Below are positions 47,501 to 59,772 of a stretch of 64,000 nt of DNA, in pieces. The position numbers and the translations under genes were made by a program. Below the pieces are notes generated by a model. It was not told where the DNA came from, did not search any database, and worked only from the letters and a program-made list of their open reading frames with translations. Position 1 is the first letter of the stretch; every line of letters starts with the position of its first letter. This DNA is from Enoplosus armatus (lineage: Eukaryota > Chordata > Actinopteri > Centrarchiformes > Enoplosidae), in assembly GCF_043641665.1 (NCBI RefSeq), contig NC_092198.1:441501-505500 (forward strand), read 5' to 3'.

Positions 47501-48820
47501 AAATGCTGCAGCAGACTATATTCGATATGTATAATATTTATAATATTTATAATATTTCTGTAGAACAATGACGACATAAACATGAAGTCTTCCATTTGAA
47601 TATTTCAAGCATCATATTCGTCTCTACTTTAGAGATATTTTAAGGAAACTTCAAAAGGTTAAAGTTTGGATGTGAAGGTACTTTCACTGTGAGGGAACTT
47701 GTCTGCTCTCAGAAAGAGACTGAATCTCATGAATTCCCCCTCAGGGATCAATAAAAGGTTTCATGTAAGTTCATCCCATCCGTCCTGCTCCAGATCCAGT
47801 TGTGAGAACACGGTTCAAAAGTCAAGTGCAGAATGTAATTGGCAGGTTTCCTATTTGTATCTGGTTTGAGTGGTTGGAGCTGTCAGAGAGCAGCGGAGCA
47901 GCAAGGTCTCCGGGGTTCAGGAGGGTTTTCGGCTCCGTTTGTCTGCTGGTTTATTGGTGCTGAATAACTGATAGTGTGTCACGTGTTGTCTGATGATGAT
48001 CCACTTCACATTTCTGTTCAGCTGTGAGACGCAGGCAGGTCCAGTGAAACAGTATGTCAGACGAGTCCACAGTCTGTCTGACAGTCGGGAAGGGCAGACG
48101 GCATCGAGGGAAGTTCAGCCCAAAAACTAAACTGAGAACAGAAACCAGACGCTCTGCTCTGTTTCCGTCACAGTTCGTACAGTTTCAGACCTCCAGGTTG
48201 TTTTCCTGCACTGCTCTCTGTATGACGACGCAGCAAAGAAGAAAAAATAACAATAAAAAGTGCAGTGATTCGACTCTGGGGCTTCCCAACATTCTTATGC
48301 ACCTGTCTGTGTGCAGGTGAGTACATATTCATTTTCATGAGGACTCGGGTCTGGATTAAAATCATTTGCCAGCAAATGGGATATTAAAATGACTCAACAT
48401 CCCACACAGATATTAATCCTGTCTGAGGAATCATAAAGGGGTAAGTTGTCTCGTCCCAACAGTATGCAGCCCTGATGAGGGTCTGAACAGGTGAGATGAG
48501 TGACAGAGCACCTGTGGGAGGCACCTGGTGCTGCAGTAGCTTTAAAAACCTACTGTATAAATTCATCTCTGACATAAAGCAGTAAGTAAAGCATTTCTTC
48601 GACTCCTCCAGAAGCTCCAGCCCATTCAAACACCTTCAGACGAGTCTCAGGGTTGGTATTACCCAGCATTCACTTCAATGACTTCCCAGCATGCATCTGT
48701 CAGAGGATGGTGAGGGCTGAGGGGAGGCAGCAGAGTCACTCGGCTTTTATCTGAAGATATTTGAAGGCTCGATGAGCCTGCAGCTCCATGCAGAGCACGC
48801 ACACACAGTAACACACACAC

Positions 48821-48857
<37 letters not shown>

Positions 48858-48886
48858 CACTAACACACACACACACACACACACAC

Positions 48887-48955
<69 letters not shown>

Positions 48956-51900
48956 CACACACACACACACACACACACAGTAACACACACACACACACAC
49001 ACAGTAACACTAACACACAGTAACACACACACACACAGTCACACAGTAACACACACACAGGTTGCAGTGTGAGGTTGTAGTGTTCAGCAGTGAGGTTGCA
49101 GTGTGACGCTGCAGTGTGTAACAGTGGTTGCAGTATTGAGCAGTGTGAGGTTGTAGTGTTTAGCAGTGTGACACTACAGTGTGGGTTTGCAGTGTTTAGC
49201 GAGGTGAGGTTACAGTGTGTAACAGTGGTTGCAGTATTTTGCAGTTTGATGCTGCAGTGTGAGGTTGCAGTGTGAGGTTGCAGTGTTCAGCAGTGAGGTT
49301 GCAATGTGACGCTGCAGTGTGTAACAGTGGTTGCAGTATTGAGCAGTGTGAGGTTGCAGTGTGAGGTTGTAATGTTTAGTAGTGTGACACTACAGTGTGG
49401 GTTTGCAGTGTTTAGCGAGGTGAGGTTACAGTGTGTAACAGTGGTTGCAGTGTTTTGCAGTTTGATGTTGCAGTGTGTAACAGTGTGAGGTTGAAGTGTG
49501 AGGTTGCAGTGTTCAGCAGTGAGGTTGCAGTGTGACGCTGCAGTGTGTAACAGTGGTTGCAGTATTGAGCAGTGTGAGGTTGCAGTGTGCAGTCAGAATG
49601 TGAAGATCCGAGTTTTATTTCATTTCCTCTTGAAGTCAGAAATGATTGCACTGCATCCTGCAGTTTGTTCTCTTTGTTCAAAGAGCCAAACAACTTTAAA
49701 AGCCACTTCACACATAAACCTTTCAATGAAATTCATGATACTGACGTCACATGGAAACGTGTACTTTCCACCACTGATTATGAATGTTTGCACGCACAGA
49801 CTCTTTCAACATACAAAGATACTGTACATTTGTAATGTACAGTCTGTTGTTGGCGGAAGTTTGGTTTTAGTTTGTAATAATCTTCAGCCAGCAGTCAGCA
49901 GGACTGTGAGCTCAGCCAGCAGTCAGCAGCTTCAGGATGTTTTACTGCAGCTGTCATCTCTGTTTTAGAAGAGGTCAAATTAAAAAAGTTGGATGTGGAG
50001 ACAAACTTCTGTGGAGGTTTTACTCTGAACTTTAAGTGTTTTGCTGATTCACTGGTGGTTCAGTTCTGAGACTGAAGTAGAACTAAATCCTCAACAAATT
50101 GAATGAAACAGATCCACAGTAACTGCTACGCTTTCTGTTTATTTAAGTCTACTTACCTCTTTATAAACTGTAACTATGTGGTAGCGACTGTAGCTGTGTT
50201 CACTGTGTGTACTTTGACTGAAGTCTGTCACTGAGTCACTGAGATGCTTCTGTGGATTTGAACAGTATTTGCATAAACATGAGGTGTTAATGTAAAGATG
50301 GAGGTGGATACAGTAGAGATACTTTATCTTCCTTTTGCTCCATCATCTGCTGGTGGGGCCCTTCCAGGCTCCTGTAGCTGAAATTAGAACAATCACACCG
50401 CTGTTTAAACTTAGTCAAACGTGATTTGTCTCTTGTCTCTGCGAGTCTGAACTCCAACAGGCTGCAGGAGGACAGTCAGTCTGACAAAATGAAGGTTAAG
50501 ATAATGAAAAGCTTTTCCTACAGAAGACCAACAACTACAAAGTGAGCTTTGATTCTATAATGTTCCAGATTATACCATCCCGTCAGTTTTCAGATCAGTC
50601 TCTGTTCAAACCTGCATGTTTACGTGATGCTAACATCAAAATAACCTCAGGAATAAGAAGCAAACTGGAAAACCAGCAGGACGCTTCTTTAAAACAAGAT
50701 GTAAACATCATAATCCAGTGAGTTAATGATGGAAAATAAGTGAAAAGATAAATGTCAGTCTTTATGCAGCAGCAGAAGAAACTGAGTCAAAAAAAGGAAA
50801 CGCTGAATATGGAAAGATGCCAGAGACTGAAACAGTTCAGGCTTCCTGCCAACAAACAGTAAGAAGGCGACAGTTGGAGATTCAACAGGGGACGACCGCA
50901 TTAACAGAAATATGAAAACGCTACCAGGCGACTGGGGGTTATTACAATATGACAGCCAGCGATGATTTCACTCCATCTGTTAGTCAGTTTGCAGAGAAAT
51001 CCCACAATCCCCTCTGAGAACTGAAACAGAAACAGTTTAGTGGAGCTGCAGACGATGAGACGATCAGAAAAAAGCTTTTTATTGACCCTTTTCTGCCCCA
51101 TAACTTCACTTTGAACACGAAGTATGTTCTGAAGATGTTTGGATGATTCTTTTGGGTTCATTAGTTGTAGAAATATCACAACACAAACAAATGAACAGAT
51201 TCTACTTGTGCGACTCTGAATATGGCCCCCCGCCTGTACGATACGTCTGCTGCTGTCACATTCTGTTTTTTAAACTGTCCATCGTGAGTCTGATAATGTT
51301 AAGGAAGTGAAGTACTCTTTTAAAATGTATGGCCCCCCTCACAGCCAACCCAGGCATGGAGCCTCACTGGGGGGCAGCTCCTGATGGATCCATGCGTCGC
51401 TGCAACAAAACATCCGCTCGCCATCCGGCTGCTGCAGCTAACATTCATTTGCAGTGAAACAACATGAAAACAGCTGTCACAGCTCGTCAGTATGGGGGGG
51501 GTCAGGGGTTACTGGGGGTGTTGGGAGGTGTCAGCTGACATCTCACCACGTCTCTGTGTGGAAGCTGCTGGGCTTCGGTTGTAATTATAAGTGACAAACC
51601 CCCACAGAGGCAAAGTCACCCCCCCCCCCATCTGATAGGGTATGCATTAGCTGCTGCATGCTGTTCATGGTACAGAGAGCACAGGGGACGAAGAGGAGGG
51701 TGGAGTGCCTTTGAACAAAAGGAAAACCCTCACAGGCCTTCATCTGGTCTTAACTCAGGAGAGGAAGAGCTCTCTCTGTCTGAGACCTTCAACATATTAA
51801 AGTGTCTTCTCACATGAAACAGAGACCCCCCCCACCAAGCTCATCTCACATTCAGCTTCAAGGAGGGAAGAGAAGAAGAAGTTGTCCATAATTCAGAGGA

Positions 51901-54900
51901 TGGAGTGAGCTCCGTCAGGATGGTTGTGACAGAGGTCTGGAGGTCTGAAGGTCTGGGGGTCTGGAGGTGTCAGTCAGGTCAGAGTTCAGAGACATTATAT
52001 GTAGTCTGACAGGTGTTACAGGAGCCTGGCAGATAATACTGAGGGCTCAGCTTTTACTTTGAAGTTCACTTTGTCCGTCTGTGTGTTTTGGTGTAAACTG
52101 AGTCTTTAGCCCCCTTCAGACGGGGGTTCTGTCTGTGTGTGTGTGTGTGGGGGGGGGGGTTACAGCCCTTTTGAGCTTGTTGTTGGTTAAAATGAGAATG
52201 AATAGTTCTGGTTTCAAACTTCCACCAGTAAAAAACCCCAAAATGAACTGAACATTGAATCCATCTCCCCACTGAGGAGGGTCGAGTTCCCCAAAGTGGA
52301 TTCCTGGCTTCCGGCCGAGCTTTTCTATCGACTTCCTGGACTGAAGAGCGTCTCTCCTGAATCTGTGAGACCAAACAGATTCTCTGCATCAGTCTGTGGT
52401 TTCCTCCCTGAATGTACTGCAGCAATGCACCAAAATATGACCTGGAAATGGCTCCTAACAGCAACACGGAGGCTTGTTAACCATGCAGGGTCTGATGTCA
52501 GTGAAACACAAGTCAGAGCTGCTGCTGACTTTGAGAAGTTACAAGAATGTAAATCAGACTGAACTCAGAGCAGCAGAGAGGTAGAGACACATGAAGTGTA
52601 AATCATTCTGGTTTCACCCGCTTTGTTCTAAAAGAAGTCGTCTGTGTCTTTAATCACTGAATCAGTCCCAGTCAACAGAGTTCAGATCATCGTTGGATTG
52701 AATCCACTTGGACACGTGGATATACTTCATGCTTCTCCACAAGGCAGACAGGAGTTTGACTGTTGTCAAAATATTGGATGGACAGATGGACACACTGCAG
52801 GACTGAAAATCAAACCTGTTCATGTTGGAAGATTTTAAAAAAACACAGATTATGTTCTTCACCAGCATGTTTTTTTACGTAGAATTCTAACATTTTTTAA
52901 ATTCTCTCTTTCTAAAACATCTCCACCTGACAAGGTTTCAGGTTAGGGGACAATTGTGGTCATAAAAGTCAGATGTTTCTGGTCTGTTGCATTAAGAGTC
53001 CAACGTGGACCAAAACCGTCCAATATGAACCTGATTCAAAGGACACCGGCCTGTGAAAATTAATCTGTCTTTACACTGAAACACAGGTCCACGTCTTCAG
53101 GTGGACATCTTCAGGTGGACGTCTTCAGGCGGACATCTTCAGGCGGTAGTCTTCAGTTGGACGTCTTCAGTTGGTAGTCCTCAGGCGGACATCTTCAGTT
53201 GGTAGTCTTCAGGAGGACATCTTCAGGCGGACATCTTCAGGTGGATGTCTTCCAGTCAGCAGTGAATTAGAGAAGCAGCAGCTTCAGTTTCCTGCTTTCT
53301 GTCTGGAAATAAAACGTCCAGGTTTCCGTCTCAGCAGGACGCTGGACTCTCGGAGTCTGTTTCTAGACGTGGGTCACGTTGTTGCTCAGCTGTCCCTGGG
53401 CAGCCTGCTGCCCTCCTCTCACTGCTGTGGGGATGTATTAGGATAAGATAAGATAATCCTTTATTAATCCCTCAGCGAGGACATTTGCATTGTTCCAGCA
53501 GCGTACAGGACAGTGCAATAGACACATAAGAAGGTAAAGGGACTGTACTGCACATAGAGTCTGCTCTATCCAGTCCAGTTTATTGTTCAGGTGAACACCC
53601 AGGTACTCGTAAGATTTCACCATCTTGATGTCCATTCCCGGGATGTTCACTGGTGTGGGAGGGGTGCGTTTGCACCGGCGGAAGTCCACCACCATCTATT
53701 TGGTTTTCCCCACATTGATGTGGAGGCGGTTCCGCAAAGTCCTGGGTCAGTTCTCTGTATGCAGAGTCATCAGAGAAGTTCTGCAGGTAGCAGCTAGCAG
53801 AGTTGTGTGTGAAGTCTGCAGTGTAGAGGGTGAAGAGGAAGGGAGCCAGGACCATGCAGACAACCATGCCAGACTCACAGTCCCATATCCTCACGTACTG
53901 TGGTCGGTTGGTGAGGTGGTCCAGAGTCCATGCTGTGAGGTGCTGGTCCACCCCTTTGCGCTCCAACCTGTCCCTCAGAAGCGTGGGCTGTATGGTGTTG
54001 ATTCTCATAGTACTTCCAGCCTTTTCCAGGTGAGTTAGTGATGGTCGAGGGTTCGATTCCCAACAGAGGTCTTCAGGCTGAAAGAGGAACGCCGCAGTGG
54101 TCTGTCTGTCGGTCTGTTATGTGGCAGATCAACTTTCCAACAAGAAATGTTAACGGTCACTTCATAGAGAGGTTCTGGGGGCCAATCAGATTTCAGGGGG
54201 GACTCCTGGCCCCGCCCCTGAACTACAAATCAAAAAAAGATAAGATACCTTGAACAAAAATGATCTGTTCTCATGTTCTCAATAATAAATTGTGATTTTT
54301 CACATTAATCAATATTCTTCTTATTATATTATTAATATTAAGACTTAATTCTCGTGACATTTTATATATATCATGTTGTTGGCTTTATTCTTGAAATCTC
54401 CAACAGTGGCCTTGAGTCTGAGATGGTGACTCAAACTGCAGCTTGTTATTTTAAAGATTCTCAGTTCAGAATCTGAAAAATGACTTTAATAAGTAAAAGA
54501 TAAACTGATCTGGAATCAGTTTCCTTTCATCCAAACTGCAGGCTAACTCTGACAGATCCCCGCAGGCTGCTCACCTCGTATTGATCGGTGTCTGGTTCAG
54601 GGTATTGATCAGGACTGGACTGGATATGGATCTGTGGGTCCTCACTGATTGGCTCTCTGCAGATATGATACAGTATTGATGTGCTCCTCTGATCACTCAT
54701 AATCTGTCCAATCACACTGATTTATTGATTTTCTTTTTTAACCCCCAACCTGCCTCATGTGGACAAGAAGTTTCCACAGTCTGAATCTGGTGATGTGGCG
54801 TCTCTGTGACGGGAACATACGGTACCAGATGGATATCGGTGTCCTCTGTGTGTCTTAGTACAGGGATGAAGAGTCCCAGAGTGTTTAGCCTAGCTTAGCA

Positions 54901-57900
54901 CATATCCTGGTTAGTGATGGGGGGGTCTGCTAACACACGCTAACACACACACTAACACACACGCTAACACACACGCTAACACACGCACTAACATACACAC
55001 TAACACACACACTAACATACACACTAACACACACGCTAACACACATGCTAACACACACTAACACACATGCTAACACACACACTAACACACACACTAACAC
55101 ACATTAACACACACACTAACATACACACTAACACACACACTAACATACACACTAACATACACACTAACACACACGCTAACACACACGCTAACATACACAC
55201 TAACACACACGCTAACACACATGCTAACACACACTAACACACACACTAACACACACTAACACACATGCTAACACACACACTAACACACACACTAACACAC
55301 ATTAACACACACACTAACATACACACTAACACACACACTAACATACACACTAACACACACGCTAACACACATGCTAACACACACTAACACACATGCTAAC
55401 ACACACACTAACACACACACTAACACACATTAACACACACACTAACATACACACTAACACACACACTAACATACACACTAACACACACGCTAACACACAC
55501 GCTAACACACACACTAACACACACGCTAACACACACACTAACACACACACTAACATACACACTAACACACACGCTAACACACATGCTAACACACACTAAC
55601 ACACACACTAACACACATGCTAACACACACACTAACACACACACTAACACACATTAACACACACACTAACATACACACTAACACACACACACTAACATAC
55701 ACATTAACACACACACTAACACACACACTAACACACATTAACACACGTTAGTGCGTGTGAGTGTGTGTTAGCATGTGTGTTAGTGTGTGTTAGCATGTGT
55801 GGGGAGCAGTGGGGGTGTCTGTCATCTCATGAAGTATTCATGTAGCATGTCAAGTGTGTGTGTGTGTGGTTTTTCACGGCTGCTGTGTGTCGACACGACA
55901 AGGAGGCGGGGCTGTGAAGGGGGGGGGGGGGGTGAGGCAGACGGACGGAGGGACGGAGGTACGGGGGGGGGGGTTGGAGCATCGCCAGTGTTTCCCGGCA
56001 ACAACATCAGCGAGAGGCAGGAATCCACCCGCTCTTCATTCACTCGTTTATTTCTGCTTCTTGTTTCTAATCCTTTATTCCTCCTCTGCTGCTGCTTCCC
56101 TTCATCCCGCTCTCTCTCCCCCAGAGTTGGAGGAGGAGGAAGAGGAGGAGGAGGAGGCAGGAGGGAGGGAGGGGTGGGGAGGAAAGGCATTGCGATACTG
56201 CAGGGACAGACTGAGGAGCTACAGGAGAGCAGGGAGGGAGGGAGAGGTGGAAGAGGAGGAGAAAATCTGAAAGAAAAACAGGTGGAAGAAAAGAAATGGA
56301 CAAAAGGAGGTACATTTAAAGGAAATAATAGAGGACAGAGGACACGGAGAGGACAGAGGGACAGATAAAGATAAAGAAAAGAGACAGAAAGAGCAAGTGG
56401 AAAAGACAGAAGAAAGAGGAGACGTAGGTGGAAGAGGAAAAGGGATCAAATGGCAGGAAAACAGCAGAGGGAGAAAGAACAAGTGGGAAAAAGGAGGTTC
56501 AGTTATGAGAAAATGTAGCAGAGAGAAAACGAGGAAAGTGAAGGATAACGACGGAAAGAGGAGGCGAAGAGGAGGCGAACGGGAGCTACAGGAGCTACAG
56601 GAGCGTCTGGCTCCAGGATGCAGTCGCATGGATGGATATTGTGTTTTTCTAGGTTGACAAACTAAACTAAATCTCTGCCGGACTCTCCCACTCTCTTATC
56701 TTATTTTGTGGGTCATGTTTCAACACCAACTTATTTTTCCCTGAAAACTTGCAGCCTCTCGGACCGACTGATCCACCAGACTTCATGTCAGAGATGAAAC
56801 ACAAGGACGCAGACGGACAGACGGAGGGAGAGTGTCCTGATGTGTGAAGGATGAAGTGATACGGTCATCGTTTTGATTGACGAATGGACTGAAACCTGTT
56901 GGAATAGCATGAACAAATTCCCTGTGGAGTTTGGTGGGAAGGACTCTCACTAATCACACAGAGGATTAAAGGAGTTCATGATGGGCGGACGACCAGTTTA
57001 CTGATATTTTAAGGATGTATTTGGACTGTTGGATGATTTGTGATTAACGGATGAAGTGAAATCCTGGAAAAACTCTCATAGTACTTAAGGTATTTGGCAA
57101 GAATTACTCTGAAAAGAGGACAGCTGGACAAAAACCGTTAACTGATATGTAAAAGTTTAAGTGATAGCAGTAGTTTTGATTGATAGACTAAGACGGTCTT
57201 GAAAAACCCTCAAATGTCCCAAGACATCACTGCTAAGGTTTACAGAGGTTACCTGTGGATGGATGCAGAGTTGACTTATCTCTTGAGGATGAATTGATAC
57301 CGCTGTGCGTACAAATAGATTTGATTGACGAGCCGAGCTAAATGTTGGAAAACTCCCATACGTCCTCAGGGCTTTGGTAGAGAATTACTTTCGTCTCCCA
57401 GACATCATTTTACAGATGATAACAGAAGGTAGTACAGAAAGATGAGACGTCAGTTTACAGATATTTTAAGAATATATTTATTAATTATACTTATTCTTCA
57501 TTGAGTAACCAGATCCTCTCAGGCATATAGTGAGAATGAAGCTGGAAAGAGGACACAGCCGGACAAACAGATCATTTGCTGACACGGAAAAAGTGATACG
57601 AGTAGTTTTGATTGACGGACCAAAAAAGTCTTGGAGTATGACTCGAATCACCCAGATGTCCCTTTACAGATGATAACCGAAGTTATTGATAGATTGTTCA
57701 GTTTACTGGTATTTTAGGAGTTAATTGATTTTGTTGGACGTTCCCTGAGGAGTTTGGTGAGAACTGTCACTTAGACTTTATCACTGGATGGACGGACCGT
57801 TGGACGTTTGTTGGCAGAAGTAGAAGTAGATTTGATTGACGAACCAAGAAAAAAAAACTCCCACATTTCCTGAGGAGTCTGGTGAGAATGCCTCTAATGA

Positions 57901-59730
57901 TTGACGATGGTGAAAAGAAGTTATTTGGACAAAAAGAAATGGATCACTATCTCTCCTGGAACAACTAATTCTATATCTGATATTGATGGATTCTGACTGG
58001 ATACCTTTGGATACTTGTCGCTAGAACACATTTGTTTTGGACTTTTGATGGGACAGGTGGTCTAAACCTCTATGTAAACTCTTCTTGAACCTCTGTCAGG
58101 CTGTCTGAGGGTCTGTTTACTGTTTACTTCAACTGTGACTCACGTTGTCCTGAAAACATTTTCGGAATCACTTCTGGCTCCGCGTGCTGATTTTCTCGCT
58201 GCCATGTTTCACAACTTTCACTGCTGTCACCGCTCAGCCTCAGTGATATTATTCAGATTTCCCTCCTTTAGAGTTGTGATTCCCTTCTTGTTGGATTAAA
58301 TCTGGTCCTTTACGATGGTGAATGAGGATGAGAACAAGTTTGGATTTGGTTCCTCTTCAAGGCAAAGACCTCTGAGCAGATAATGGATTGGAAGGAACTG
58401 TGAGTATCACTGTTTCCTCCACAAAATCCTCATTTTAATTATTTTCATGTCTTTTTTGACTGATACAAAATACAGTTATATGATTCCTTTCATTTAGTTT
58501 ATCAGGGTCTCAAACAAGCTTCAGATTTAAGGGTTAACGTGTGCAGAGGAACAGAAAAGACGACTAAATGATGAAAGAAATAAAGCAGAGAAAGATTTAA
58601 CTATAAAGTGAGTTCATTCATGGAGCAAAGGGAACGTTAACTTTAACGTTGGGTTATAAAGTAAGTAATTCTAAATCTTAAACTTGAATTGTAGCTTCAT
58701 ACACTTGTGAAGGAAGTCGCTGCCCTTTTCATTAGTCTCTGCGGTCTCTTTCTATTCGAGGACGTTAAATATATTACAGTCACATTATTAACCATCTGAG
58801 TCTCGCTGCCTCACATGAAACAGGAGTTTAACAAGAGCTTGACAAAAGCTTTCTGTCTTTCTCTTTGAGTCTGCATCTTTCCCCCTGAAGACTCTTCATC
58901 AGCTCATTGATCACAAAATATCATCTGCTTATTGTGAACTGTCAGTCAGAGAGGGAAAGTCCAGCTTGCACTTCATGAACAGTGTAGAAGACGAAGTGAT
59001 GAACAGTCATCACACTATGAATTCACAGCAGGGTGTGCCGGTTTATTAGGTACGGCTCAGACCAGGTCAGTCTAGTCCAACAGTCCTGTGATGACAGTTA
59101 TTCATCCTTCACTCAGCTGTTAGATCATTGTGGAGGATGTAGTTTGTGCTGCTGTGAGTTGCGTGACACTGACAGCGTTTCTGTTTTCTGATATTAACGG
59201 GTGGGACAGTATATTACAGACACCTCCCAGTATGATGCGAGTCTCACGACATGCAGCCTGTTGGACAGGAAGCCATCAGCTTTGGCTCGCAGACCTGAAG
59301 GTCTCTAGATGTGAGGGCTGCAGTTGGACCCTCTGCTTTAGGAGCCTCAATGATGTTAATGATCCGGTCTGCAGGTCTGACTTGTGCTGGAGGGGGTTGA
59401 GGTCTCTGACACTGACATCTGTCTACATTAACAAATGTAAAAACAATGTTTTCTCATCTGTTAATGGTTAAAGTTTTTATATTCATTGGCCTTTTATTTA
59501 TGTTGCTCGGGATCCTGAGCCACTTCATGTGTTGGACTATTTGTGAGTGTGTTCTTGTCTTGTGGACAGCCCTGTCCACATACTTTTGGCCAGATAGTTC
59601 AGTTTAATAATGTGGTAAAAATCATTGTGATGATCAAGAAGAGAAGAGATGAAGTATAAAGAGGAGGCAGGAGCTAAAATCAACACACTCCCAGCTGCCA
59701 TGAATGAAGTGTAAATGTCAGCATTTTACC

Positions 59731-59772
<42 letters not shown>

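Noticed and set aside
54048..54060. GGTTCGATTCCC, a tRNA B-box-like motif
   Set aside because: No A box or cloverleaf could be built around it; it follows the LINE remnant and may be a short SINE trace at most.
55787..56368. ORFs of 193 (plus) and 122 (minus) codons in the GA-rich block
   Set aside because: Low-complexity Gly/Glu/Arg or Pro/Leu runs; no splice-coherent partners or family match.
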